From Anniella stebbinsi (Eukaryota; Chordata; Lepidosauria; Squamata; Anniellidae): DNA of 64,000 bases. The stretch lies in the NCBI GenBank assembly GCA_029215795.1, contig JARDYH010000002.1, positions 46,422,001 to 46,486,000 on the forward strand. The letters are read 5' to 3'. Below are positions 54,301 through 63,580 of the stretch, piece by piece. The notes below the pieces were generated by a model. That model was not told where the DNA came from. It ran no database searches and saw only the letters and a list, made by a program, of their open reading frames with translations. Each line of letters begins with the position of its first letter. The stretch's first letter is position 1. The translations under genes and the position numbers were made by a program.

Positions 54301-55214
54301 AGCTAAGGAATTGGATGGGAAAGATGAAGGGTAGTGAGCATATTAAAGATTTGTTTAAAGGACAAAAGATAGCGTGGTTCAAGTGTCTGCAATTGGTAAA
54401 ATGGACAGAGGAATGGAGGATGAAAAATAAGAAATGTAGAAATAATACCAGATTTGAAGACTTAATTGAACAAATAGAAAAAAAAGATGAAGCTAGAGCT
54501 AAGAAAGGACTCACTAGCGATATATATAAAATATTAATAGAGGAGGAATCTCAGGACTCACTTAAGGTTATAAAAGAGGTATGGGAAGAAGATCTAAGGG
54601 AAAAAATCAATGAAGATAATTGGGGGAGGATATGGAATGGAAGAATGTTGAAATTATTGTCGATTAGAATTAAGGAGAACTATTATAAGATAGTTTGGAG
54701 ATGGTATCTAACACCTGTAAGATTTCACCAGATTGATAAAAAAGTGTCCAAGAACTGTTGGAGGGGATGTCAGGAGGTTGGGACCTATTTTCATATGTGG
54801 TGGAGCTGTGAACAGGTACAAAAATTTTGGGAAAGGGTTTTTAAAGAAATAAGTGATATAATTGGAAGTAAATTGGAATTAAACCCGAAGTTAGCTCTAC
54901 TAGCAATTTGGGATAGTAGGAATAAGCATATAATTAACAGAGAATTGGTAAACAACCTCCTGGCACCCGTTAGATTAATGGTTGCTAAAAATTGGAAAGG
55001 GCAACAAAGTTATAAAATAGAAGATTGGTATAAAGAAATTTGGGATATTGCATTGAATGACATGTTGACATGTAAAATGAAAATAATGAGGGGAATGTCC
55101 AGTAAGAGTGATTTTGGAGATATATGGAATCCCTTTTTGGAATATGTTTTAAGATCGGGAAAGGGACAATCGCCTTCAAAAGAATCATTAAAATTTTGGA
55201 AGGATGATGGATGA
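51372..55214 (+). pseudogene. L1 ORF2 (endonuclease-reverse transcriptase), one in-frame stop
   Basis: ATG at 51372; 1,280 codons in one frame, broken only by TAA at 53046-53048. The N-terminal apurinic-type endonuclease (residues 1-235) shows TLNVKGLG, FLQETH, NVYAPNG, MAGDFNMVLD, SRIDYIF and TDHALM. The reverse transcriptase (about 450-800) shows GGKSPGMDGLGPEFY, PGKDLTDPASYRPISLIN, DQCGFILGRK after the stop, LDIFKAFDCVEW, RGTRQGCPLSPILF and catalytic FADD (53460-53471). The C-terminus has a Cys-rich CWRGCQEVGTYFHMWWSC. Together these perform target-primed reverse transcription in the nucleus. The stop separates the endonuclease from the catalytic half. Confidence 0.93.
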
Positions 55215-55328
55215 ATGTGAGTAGGTCTCGGGGGGGCGGGGTGCACGGGGGAAGTCGAGGGAGTTAGTTTGTTTATGTATTATGTGTATGTTGTTTGGTT
55301 TGTTGAAAAATCAATTAAAAAAAAATTA

Positions 55329-55343
55329 CATAACCCATGGCCT
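55329..55343 (+). repeat. L1 target-site duplication, right copy
   Basis: CATAACCCATGGCCT, perfect repeat of 51018-51032. Confidence 0.95.
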
Positions 55344-55510
55344 GTTTTAGGGTTATATGAAGGTTGTTTAAGCCTCACATAACCCCTGCTGCCCAGGCTG
55401 AGATGGCACAACAAGCTGTGGGTTGAATATTCAAAAAATGCCCGACATGTGCCAGCATGTGCCCTAGCTCACTGTGGCTTAAACAAGCCACCATGGGCCA
55501 CTATCATTGT
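55344..55510. mobile_element. Palindromic DNA element, right part (split by L1)
   Basis: Contains GGGTTGAATATTCAAAAAAT and GTGCCAGCATGTGCCCTAGC, inverse to the arm at 50888-50950. Confidence 0.6.
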
Positions 55511-55902
55511 GTGAAACAGGTCATTGTCTAGTGGTTCCCCTTTTTCACGTGCCTGTCGACACTTTCAATGAACTATTAAAGGTTAATGAGATGGGCTGCA
55601 GCTTTGTAGAAGCCACATGGATACCTTTTCGCAGAGTTTGTCTTTCTGTATTGTTGATAGTTTTATCTTTAATAACGCTTTCCAAAAATAAGTCACAACA
55701 CGAAAACAAAACAACAGAAACATAGCTACCTGTATTCATCAGCCTGATAACTCATTGCCAGTTAAACCTGAGTGCCTTTTGAAAGAGCAGTGTTTTCACT
55801 TGTTCTCTAATTGAAATCCCAATCATGAAGGAACAAAGCATCCCTCCCCTGCTCAGGAATTCCATAATCTAGGTGCAGCGGTCGAGAAGGCAGCCATGGA
55901 CC
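55511..55902. other. Unclassified noncoding DNA
   Basis: No supportable gene. The part around 55740-55900 (CCTGATAACTCATTGCCAG; GCATCCCTCCCCTGCTCAGG) resembles decayed LINE 3' sequence, without proof. Confidence 0.35.
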
Positions 55903-56085
55903 TAGGGTGACCATATGAAAAGGACGACAGGGCTCCTGTATCTTTAACAGTTGTATAGAAAAGGGAATTTCAACAGGTGTCATTTGTATGCATGCAGCAC
56001 CTGGTAAAATTCCCTCTTCATCACAACAGTTAAAGCTGCAGGTGCCCTGCCCTTTTGACCATATACAAAAGAGGGCAGGGCTCAT
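55903..56085. mobile_element. Palindromic MITE, family C (TAGGGTGACCATATG)
   Basis: Left terminus TAGGGTGACCATATGAAAAG, centre TTTGTATGCATGCAGCACC, then the inverted arm CTTCATCACAACAGTTAAAG and GCCCTGCCC. The arm TTTAACAGTTGTATAGAAAA mirrors the right side. Confidence 0.7.
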
Positions 56086-56087
56086 GT

Positions 56088-56560
56088 AGCGCGCTACTGA
56101 GGGACAGGCCGCGAAGCCTGTTTCTCAGTAGATTTGAGCACCAGAGGGAAGCGGCCGCCCCAGCAAGTAAGTGGGGGGGCCCTCCCGCCTCCCGCCCCTT
56201 ACCTGCAGGGACAGCTGTTTCTTTCCGGTGCTTGAATCTACTGAGAAACAGGCTTCGCGGCCTGTCCCTCAGTAGAACACTGGGTGATGACGTCATCACC
56301 CGGCGTGCTACTGAGGGACAGGCCACGAAGCTTGTTTCTCAGTAGATTCGAGCACCAGAGGGAAACAGCCACCCCAGCAGGTAAGTGGGGGGGCCCTCCC
56401 GCCTCACGCTCCTTACCTGCAGGGGCGGACACTTCCCTCCAGTGTTCGAATCTACTGAGAAACAGGCTTCGCAGCCTGTCCCTCAGTAGCACACCAGGTG
56501 ATGACGCAGTAGATTCAAGCACCGAAGGGAAGTGGATGCCCCGGCAGGTGGTGGCGGGGG
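56088..56560. repeat. Array of palindromic units around a perfect 20-bp palindrome
   Basis: Unit arms CTACTGAGGGACAGGCC...GGCCTGTCCCTCAGTAG flank an inverted core of GAGCACCAGAGGGAA, GGTAAGTGGGGGGGCCCTCC, CCTTACCTGCAGGG, TTCCGGTGCTTGAATC. Two full units (about 56094-56275 and 56308-56490) and a partial third follow each other. They are joined by GGGTGATGACGTCATCACCC (56282-56301). The arms are also palindromic within themselves. No coding function is evident; all ORFs here merely read the repeats. Confidence 0.85.
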
Positions 56561-56745
56561 GGGTCCCCCACCCAAAACCCCACCACCAAGCCACCCATCC
56601 CCCCCAAAACCCATCCCGGACCTACCGGGTCTGCCACCACTCACCGCCGCCGCCGCATGACCCCTGCAGCCCCGGTTTGCCCCCGCCACCCCCTGGTCGG
56701 CCCAGATCGCCCCAGGTTTCCCGGTTAGGACCGGGAAACCCCGGG
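56561..56745. repeat. C-rich low-complexity tail of the array
   Basis: Runs of CCCC/CCACC with several GCCGCC, ending in the inverted pair CCAGGTTTCCCGGT / ACCGGGAAACCCC. Confidence 0.6.
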
Positions 56746-56797
56746 TGATCTGGACACCCTATCTTCATCACAACAGTTAAAGGTGTATGCACTATAC

Positions 56798-56969
56798 TAG
56801 AGTGACCATATACAAAAGAAGGCAAGGCCCCTGCAACTTTAACAGTTGTGATGAAGAAGGAATATCACCAAGAACTAATTGCATACAAATGACACTGGCT
56901 GAAATTCCCTTTGCTCTACAACTGTTAAAGTTACATGAGCCCTGACCTGGATTTTATCTGGTCACCCTA
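56798..56969. mobile_element. Palindromic MITE, family C, complete copy
   Basis: Starts TAGAGTGACCATATACAAAA and ends ATCTGGTCACCCTA. The arms CAACTTTAACAGTTGTGATG and TACAACTGTTAAAGTTACAT are inverse. Length 172 bp. TA at both ends would suit a Tc1/mariner-like TA target, but no autonomous partner is seen. Confidence 0.75.
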
Positions 56970-58399
56970 TTGGTGGGCTGCACAGAAAGTGGCAGAGGGG
57001 TGCATATGGCCCACTGGTCGTGAGTTGCCCACTCTGCTCTAGGAAGAGGCAGGAAACCTATACCTTCAAAATGATGTGAGACACTAAGCAAAGATAGCTA
57101 TTGCACCTCTGCCCAGTTTGTCCATGGTCGCTTTGCCCAGAGGAGAGTAAACAAGCCAACTGGTGGAGGAGCAGGACAGGAGGTGAAGCAGCTCCACTAT
57201 TTCTTACTGCTTCAGTTTCCAGGCTAGGATCTGGCAATCAAAGAAGGAGGACACAGAGATCTAGGTGGATCAGTTCCAGATTTTTGTGGGGCCTTGCACA
57301 AGGGCCTTGTAGTAAGTACTCTTGCCATTCTGCTCTTACAAGCAGTGGCTTAGCCTAAGGGAATGGGCTTGGTTCAGTAGAATCTTCAAACATTTAGGGA
57401 ACACCACACATGCCCAACCTTGCTGGATTCTGGCAATAGTTGTGGGTGGGCAGTAAAGGCAGGTGGATAAGGCCATGGATGGGCGGTAAAAACAGATGGG
57501 CAAGGAAGGATTGCCATGGGAGAGAGATGTATTAAGGCAATGCACCAAAGCTCCACCACCCCACCATCACATTCTTGATTTTGTTTCTTGGCCTTCAATG
57601 GATTGTGTCCATATATGTCAATGCTCCCTAAAGCTATGAGGAACAAAAACACACTTTTAAGTTTAAAAATAAAAGAGAGGTGAGAGTCTCAGGATGGCAA
57701 ACTGCACAAGATAAGCAGATTCTGAACTTATATAACAAATATTGAATTATGTGCTACATTGTTCTCAAGACAGGGCCAGCCAGAAATGTTTTGCTGCAAA
57801 GGGCAAGATGGTTTTTCGGAAGACAACTGGACAGACAATTGAATTTAACTTCAACGGTGGTGATGGGATAGTGTCTTCCACCATATCTTAGGAAATAGTC
57901 TTGTTTGGGGGCCCAGATCAGGCTGTGTGACATATGTAGCTGTGTCCTCCAATAACAGGAATGGCTGTAGGGCTCTGAAGGAACAGCCATGAGGGATACT
58001 ATTGCTGACCCCTCACCCACAGCATTTGCTGTCTGAGGCACTCACCTAACTCTGTCTAATGGTAGGGTCGGCCCTGCCTCTAGAAGAATCTTGTATATAT
58101 TACCATGGTTTGCAGTGTTAGGACTAAGCTCTGTGTCTTATACTTTTCTTTTTTTTTTAGCTTGTATTGCATGTCATTTTGTTTTGGGCTAAAGCTAAGA
58201 CAAATGCACCTAATCTGAACTAATCATAGGAATACCAGAAAGACCACTTTTTCCCTTGTGGACTACCTGAACCTTAAGATCTTCTGAGGCCCTGCTCTGA
58301 GAATCCTTGCTGAATGACATGAGGTGGGTAACCCAGAAAGAAGACCTTTCTCCATTTTAAACTCTGTGTTTTAATTCTCAAAGTTTCTGTGAGTTTGCA
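56970..58399. other. Unclassified noncoding DNA
   Basis: No supportable gene or repeat family. Only short homopolymers. Confidence 0.4.
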
Positions 58400-58515
58400 G
58401 TTTTGGTTGTCTCATTCTTTGCTTTGTATTTAAATTGTTGTTATGTTTGTTTATTCTAAACTGCCCAGGCAATTTTATGTTGTGGGGTGTTGTACAAATG
58501 TCATAAATAAGTAAA
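58400..58515 (+). repeat. LINE 3' tail fragment
   Basis: TTGTATTTAAATTGTTGTTATG, AAACTGCCCAGGCAATTTTA and ATAAATAAGTAAACAAAT resemble other LINE tails in the window. Confidence 0.45.
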
Positions 58516-59284
58516 CAAATGCAAAAAAGAAGCCATTTTTAATATATGATTCTGACAGAACTTCCAGGTTCCACACAACAAGGCCAGATTTGATTTTCTT
58601 ACATCCTTAAGTAACATCATGCGAATTGTATGATGCCTTTGCATTGAAAATATATAACTGAAAATCCAGAGGGGGCTATTGGACGACTTTGACGGTAAAC
58701 ATGCTATTGTGCCAACCAACAGAAGTGATTCTCACATAAATCCAAAACTTGCAGTATTTTGGAAAGCAAATACTGTTATTCCATTACAGCTAAACAGTTC
58801 AATGTGAGGTGGATGGAGCCTGACACCTAAACCTACATATGCCCAGAAGCCCAGTTGATTTCCACACTGAAGTTTACTTTGGTGTGCAAAATGCTTTTTT
58901 TTTTTAAAAAAACAGTTCTTTATATAACATCTATGCTAATTTATTCCTGGTTTAATTTTTCTCTAATTAAACTAAGTTGGCAGGACAAAGCTACTAAAAT
59001 TATTTTTGTAACAGCTTTCTCATTTGCATTTTAATATAGATAGATTATAGATAAGATATAGACATATGCATAGGTATAGATTTAGATACAGAGAAATGAT
59101 AGATAGAGGAAATTCAATAATCAACAATAAAAAAAACCTTTTGGTTTAACATGTTGTAAAAAAGGCTTTCTATGTCCAATCAAGCTCCAAAATGCCAGGC
59201 AATTACATCTGTAAAGAGTCATGCCCTTAACAGATGTGCTATTTAGGTAATATGTATATGCTGTGGTGTCTTATGCTCTGTAAT
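58516..59284. other. Unclassified AT-rich noncoding DNA
   Basis: Includes ATAGAT-type simple sequence (59033-59105). No gene seen. Confidence 0.4.
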
Positions 59285-59640
59285 GTGACTATATGGAGTG
59301 CCATGCTGGATCAGGCCGAGGGTCTACCTAGTCCAGCACTCTGTTCACACAGTGGCGAACCAGCTGTCAACCAGGGACTACAAAGCAGGACACGGTGCAA
59401 CAGCATCCTCCCACCCATGTTCCCCAACAACTAGTACACACAGGCTTCCTGCCTCAGATACTGGAGGTAGCACTTAACCATCAGGACTAGTAGTCATTGA
59501 TTGCCTTCTCCTCCATCACTACATCTTGTGGTAGTGAATTCCATAATTTAACTGCGCTGTGTGAAGAAGTACTTCCTTTTATTTGTCCTGAATCTCCTAC
59601 CGATCAACTTCATGGGAGGAGAAAGCGAAAAGGCCCTTTT
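59285..59640 (-). mobile_element. CR1/L2-like LINE 3' end, minus-strand copy
   Basis: Reverse complement of the 40168-40530 type: GCTGGATCAGGCCGAGGGTC, TAGTCCAGCACTCTGTTCAC, CCCATGTTCCCCAACAACTA, TGAATTCCATAATTTAACTG and TTTTATTTGTCCTGAATCTC. Confidence 0.75.
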
Positions 59641-60650
59641 CTTCACCCATGCCATTTAGTCTCCATGATAATGTTGTGTCTTGGGTCACTCAAAGAGGAA
59701 TCCATTGGCATCTTTCTTGAAGAGATTGCTTCTGATCATCATTTAGTTCCTTGGTGTTCACTCATTCATCTTGTTAAAACACCCCCCCCAAAAAAACTTT
59801 CCATCATCCTTTCTTGTTTAACTGAACTTCTGAAATTGTCAGAGCATTCATTTGCATCTGGTTGTAGAGCCTCCTTTTAACTCCTATTATGTCTCTCCCA
59901 CCCTAATTTCCTCTAGTTCTCTCCCCCCCCCCTGCCTTCTTTTCTGATTAGATGGCACATCCTCAAACATGATAATCAGAGGGAACTGGAAACCCAAGAA
60001 ATGAGAAGCCATTGTGGGGAAAAAAAACAAGATGACTGATGGTCATTAAAGCCCAGCTGAGCGGCTCCTCCCAGTACAGAAAACAATAGGTCATATCAGG
60101 TGCACTATAATGTGATTGCAGGATTTCAATCAAAGGGGTGTGCCAGGGTCACGTGTTCCCATTACAAAGAACGAACTGCACGGCATTCAAGTATTAAAGA
60201 ATTGGATGACTCCATCAATGAACAGCAGTACAGGAAAGCTGGATACACAACAGCAGCTGCATAATATCGTTACCTAACCATTTTGTGTGCTCAGAGCTGT
60301 AGAGGCTGCTGTAGATTAATAAAAGCATGATTCATGAACGAGTAAAAGCAACGAATCTTGCTGAATTAATGGGGCACCGTGCATTTTGTGGCAGACATCT
60401 GCATCTTCCTTAATGAGAAGTGTGGTGTGTGTGTGTGCATTAATAACCATACACAGAGATGGGCTTGTATTGTTACAGCATCCAGAGCTTATTCGCTTTG
60501 AGCAGCTGGTAATGACTTCCAGAGCCACAGCTGGGCTGAGTAGATTTGGGCCCCTGCAATGGGACAACAGTGTCCTTGGCCTAAACGGGCCTTTAAGGTG
60601 AAAGGCTGTGGTTGCAGGCGGTGATGTTGACAGGGTCAATGGCAAACTCT
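59641..60650. other. Unclassified noncoding DNA
   Basis: May include more LINE-derived sequence up to about 59880. No supportable gene. A short GT repeat lies at 60422-60440. Confidence 0.35.
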
Positions 60651-60653
60651 GGA

Positions 60654-60720
60654 CTCTAGGGTGGACAGATGCAAAAGAGGAAAGGGCTCCTGTGCCCAGA
60701 AAAGTTGGATAGAAGAGTAC
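60654..60720. repeat. Family C fragment
   Basis: CTCTAGGGTGGACAGATGC with AAAGGGCTCCTGTGCCC resembles the left end of the 55903 element. Confidence 0.4.
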
Positions 60721-61015
60721 AGGGGTCTCTTCTATGTTGTGTAGAAGAGAACAAGTGGCTACTAGGAGGAGGGCCTTTTTTGCTGTGGCACCCCAGCTGT
60801 GGAATGAGCTCCCTAGAAAGTTTCACCTAGGACCTAGGTTATACTCTTTTTGATGCCTTTTTTATTTTCTCAGTATTTTAACATTTTAGCATCTTAGCCT
60901 TTTAACTTTGCTGTTTTAAATCTGTATTTTAAATCTCTGCATTGCTGCTCAGTTTTATTCTGGTTGTACTTTTATATTGTGTTTTTATATTGTGTTTTAA
61001 GTTTTACACTTTAAG
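60721..61015 (+). mobile_element. LINE ORF2 end plus 3' UTR, fragment
   Basis: AGGAGGGCCTTTTTTGCTGT, GGCACCCCAGCTGTGGAATG and AGCTCCCTAGAAAG translate to a degraded RRAFFAVAPxLWNELP motif, the ORF2 end of Jockey-group LINEs. A T/A-rich 3' UTR (TTTATATTGTGTTTTTATAT) follows. Confidence 0.65.
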
Positions 61016-61197
61016 GGTGACGAATATATCAGGAAAAACCAGGACATGTCAGGATTTTTGGCAACAAATCCGGGAATGGGGGGGGGGGGGAATTATGAAA
61101 TTTGAAGAAAAATCCAGATTTTCCCCATTCTCTGCCCACCCAAAGTGCAGCTCTACTTTATAGTCAATGGGAATTAACAAAAATGCTTACAGCTCTG

Positions 61198-61480
61198 TCA
61201 TTTTTTTTAAAGATAAAGAGATGAAACTTGGCATCATGCTAGCCCTTAGGTAAGTCTTTAGCCATGCCAAATTTGAAGAAGATCCATTCATCCATTGATT
61301 TTTAGGAATTGTCTTAAGGTTTGTGGTTTTAAAATTATTAGTTTTAGAAAAATGTCATTTTTAAAGTTAAAGAGATGAAACTTGGCATCATGATAGCTCT
61401 TAAGTAGGGCTTTAGCCATGCCAAGTTTCAAGCATATCTGTTCATCTGTTGAGTTTTAGTAAAAAGAAAAATTAAAAGTT
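61198..61480. repeat. Imperfect tandem duplication, period about 154 bp
   Basis: AGAGATGAAACTTGGCATCA starts at about 61217 and again at about 61371. Each is followed by TCTTTAGCCATGCCAA or GCTTTAGCCATGCCAA and a TTCATC-type segment. Confidence 0.8.
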
Positions 61481-61620
61481 TGAGGTTTAAAAAATATATT
61501 TTTAAAGAAAATACTGAAGCCATATTCTTCAAACTCAGGTTTGTCAAACCTCCTCTTTGGGGTCTTGCATCTTGAGCAGTTTCAGCCTTTGGCATCAAGG
61601 GGATCTTGTGTTTTTAGCTA

Positions 61621-62688
61621 AGGGTGCCTCTACAAGAGCGATTTAAAGGTATTTCAAGGCGCATTACCAAATTTACCTCTACAAGAGCGGAGCGCAAATC
61701 AGGGGCCCAGGCGCTTTAAATCTCCGATTATTCGCATTTTAGAATGCGCGTTAAATAGCGAGTTTTAATTTACCACGGGATTAAGAGCACCTTATGTCCG
61801 TGTAAACAATTTTGTGAGGAGGCGCATTAACGATCAGATGGTCTTGTTGTCATGCATATGTGTGAATAATTAGTGATCCACTTAGGTCCCCTCGCTTCTT
61901 GCTGGGTTCCTGAGAGACGGGAAGCAGGGAAAGGGGGGGCAGACAGGGGGAGGGTGTTTTCATGCTTGCCTGCATGCCTGCCTCCATCCATAGACACACA
62001 CACACACACACACACACTTGCTCCCCTCGCTTGCTTGCTGGGTATGTGTGTGTGCGCGCGTCTGAATGTTTTACATCACCAAAACGACAATGGATGATTG
62101 AGAAGGAGAAAACAATTGATCTCACTGGGAAAATAAGGAGGAGGAAGGAACAAAGCAGTTTTGCCTGTCTGTTTGGGAGTGCGTTTGTGCTGATCTCTAC
62201 TCTCTCTCTCTCTCCTTCTCTTTGGTCTCTCTCTCCCTCTCTCTCCGGCAAATGGTGGGGGGCAGAGAGAGGCAGCCGAAAATACTTTTTAAAAGGCTGT
62301 TGGAGGGGGAAACTTCTGAGGCACATTCCCATTTACTCCTGAGCAGTTCTGGGAGGGGAGGGACAAACTTCAGCTGGTGGCGAAATTGGAGGGGAGAGAG
62401 GTAGCCAAACAGGTTAACCACATCATTCCACAGGTAACCAAAAGTGGGAGATTCTGGTAGGCGGGGAGAATAAAGGGTGCAAAACCTGTTTGGGCAGTTT
62501 CCCGGGACAACGCGCATTACTTTCAGCAACATTTGCATGCATGTCAACAACTTTAAAGTGAGTTTCATACAGCCGGTAATGCACATCAACGCCTCTTGTA
62601 TATAGGTATTAGGTATAAAAGCGAGTGTCAGGAGATGCGCATAATCGGGCAACCAGGCATCAAACCGAAATCTTGTAGAGGGGACCTA
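61621..62688. mobile_element. Non-autonomous DNA transposon of about 1.07 kb with inverted termini
   Basis: The left end GGGTGCCTCTACAAGAGCGA is inverse to the right end TCTTGTAGAGGGGACCT. Subterminal inverted similarity includes CCGATTATTCGCAT on the left and GATGCGCATAATCGG on the right. It contains CA (61991-62018) and TC (62199-62248) microsatellites and no transposase ORF. Right and left boundaries are accurate to a few bases only; no target duplication was established. Confidence 0.65.
61991..62018. repeat. (CA)n microsatellite
   Basis: CA repeat inside the DNA transposon. Confidence 0.92.
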
Positions 62689-63257
62689 AGAAGTTCTGGG
62701 TGAGCACAACCCTTTTCCTGCTGCAGAGACGAGGCGTCCACAGATCAAAATGTGAGAAAGGAGAGTCAGTCAAAGCAGTCACATGTTTGTGCAGGAAGTA
62801 GACAGGATTTCAAAGTCTGGGTGTGAAAAGTGGTGCCAACGCACAAGCCTTGAGAAGCTAATGTATATAAGTGATAAGGGTGAAAGGGTGAAATAGTGTC
62901 TGCCGCCCACAACACCCATCCTAATGTTAGAGTAGAGAAACTTGTGACAATCATACACGAGTTTCAAAAATAAAATATTGAACTTTAAAAATAAAAAAGC
63001 CAGCCAGCCAGCAAGCAGTAAGCCCTGTTAAGCAGCAGCTTGTAGTGGAGTGAGAATACAATCAGAAAAGATATTTGAGGGAAGGGGAGAATGTATCACA
63101 CAGAGTATAACAACAAAGTACAGCAAAAGCTACAAAAGTAGGAGTGAGTGAAGTTAATTTCAGATACATTGGATGTCTCACTTATTATTTCAGCAATGTT
63201 AACATTAAGATGTTATGTAGAACAGATTTGTCTTAATTGTGTGCTGTACAATCAGAT
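62689..63257. other. Unclassified noncoding DNA
   Basis: No gene or recognised repeat, apart from short CAGC repeats near 63000. Confidence 0.4.
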
Positions 63258-63398
63258 ATGTGACCAAGGCTACGTTGAGGTGGACACCCCCCTTGGTGCT
63301 GGACACGCCCCCTGGGGGGAGACATGATGGTGGGGACGCCCCCTTGGGGGCCGACTATGGTGTCCTCCTTTTTTGTTTCCAAAATATGGTCACCCTAC
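63258..63398. repeat. Family C-related fragment with C/G-rich inverted core
   Basis: Ends CCAAAATATGGTCACCCTAC, the family C terminus, preceded by GGGACGCCCCCTTGGGGGCC repeats. More family C interior follows at about 63507-63580 (GACACCTGCTGAAATTCACT, GGTGCAGGAGCCCTG). Confidence 0.5.
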
Positions 63399-63503
63399 AT
63401 TGTACTTTATAGTTTTAATTTTTGTGAACTGCCCAGAAAGCTTTGGCTATTCGATGGTATAGAAATGCAATAAACAAACAAACAAACAAATAAAAGAGAG
63501 TGT
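63399..63503 (+). repeat. LINE 3' tail with (AAAC)n/(AAAT)n end
   Basis: GTGAACTGCCCAGAAAGCTT, TGGCTATTCGATGGTATAG and AAATGCAATAAACAAACAAA form the characteristic CR1/L2-like tail of squamate repeats. It sits within family C sequence. Confidence 0.65.
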
Positions 63504-63580
63504 AATGTAAGTGACACCTGCTGAAATTCACTCTTCTGCCCAGCTCTGTAAGGTGCAGGAGCCCTGTTTTCTTTGGACAT

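Larger units (their letters stand above)
51033..55328 (+). mobile_element. L1-clade LINE, 5'-truncated, recently inserted
   Basis: 4.3 kb bounded by perfect 15-bp direct repeats. It starts in what is probably the C-terminal tail of ORF1, has a G-rich spacer, a nearly intact ORF2 (51372-55214), a ~100-bp 3' UTR and a short A tail (55317-55325). The + strand is strongly A-rich, as usual for L1. A perfect duplication and one inactivating stop imply a young insertion relative to the other elements here. Typical L1 is 6-7 kb, so about the first third (5' UTR and most of ORF1) is absent. Confidence 0.92.

Noticed and set aside
54023..54514. 163-codon minus-strand ORF within the L1
   Set aside because: It is the antisense shadow of ORF2; the A-rich L1 strand gives few stops on its complement.
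55807..56748. Several 90-150 codon ORFs on both strands
   Set aside because: All read the palindromic array (DRPRSLFLSRFEH repeats on both strands), so they are repeat artefacts.
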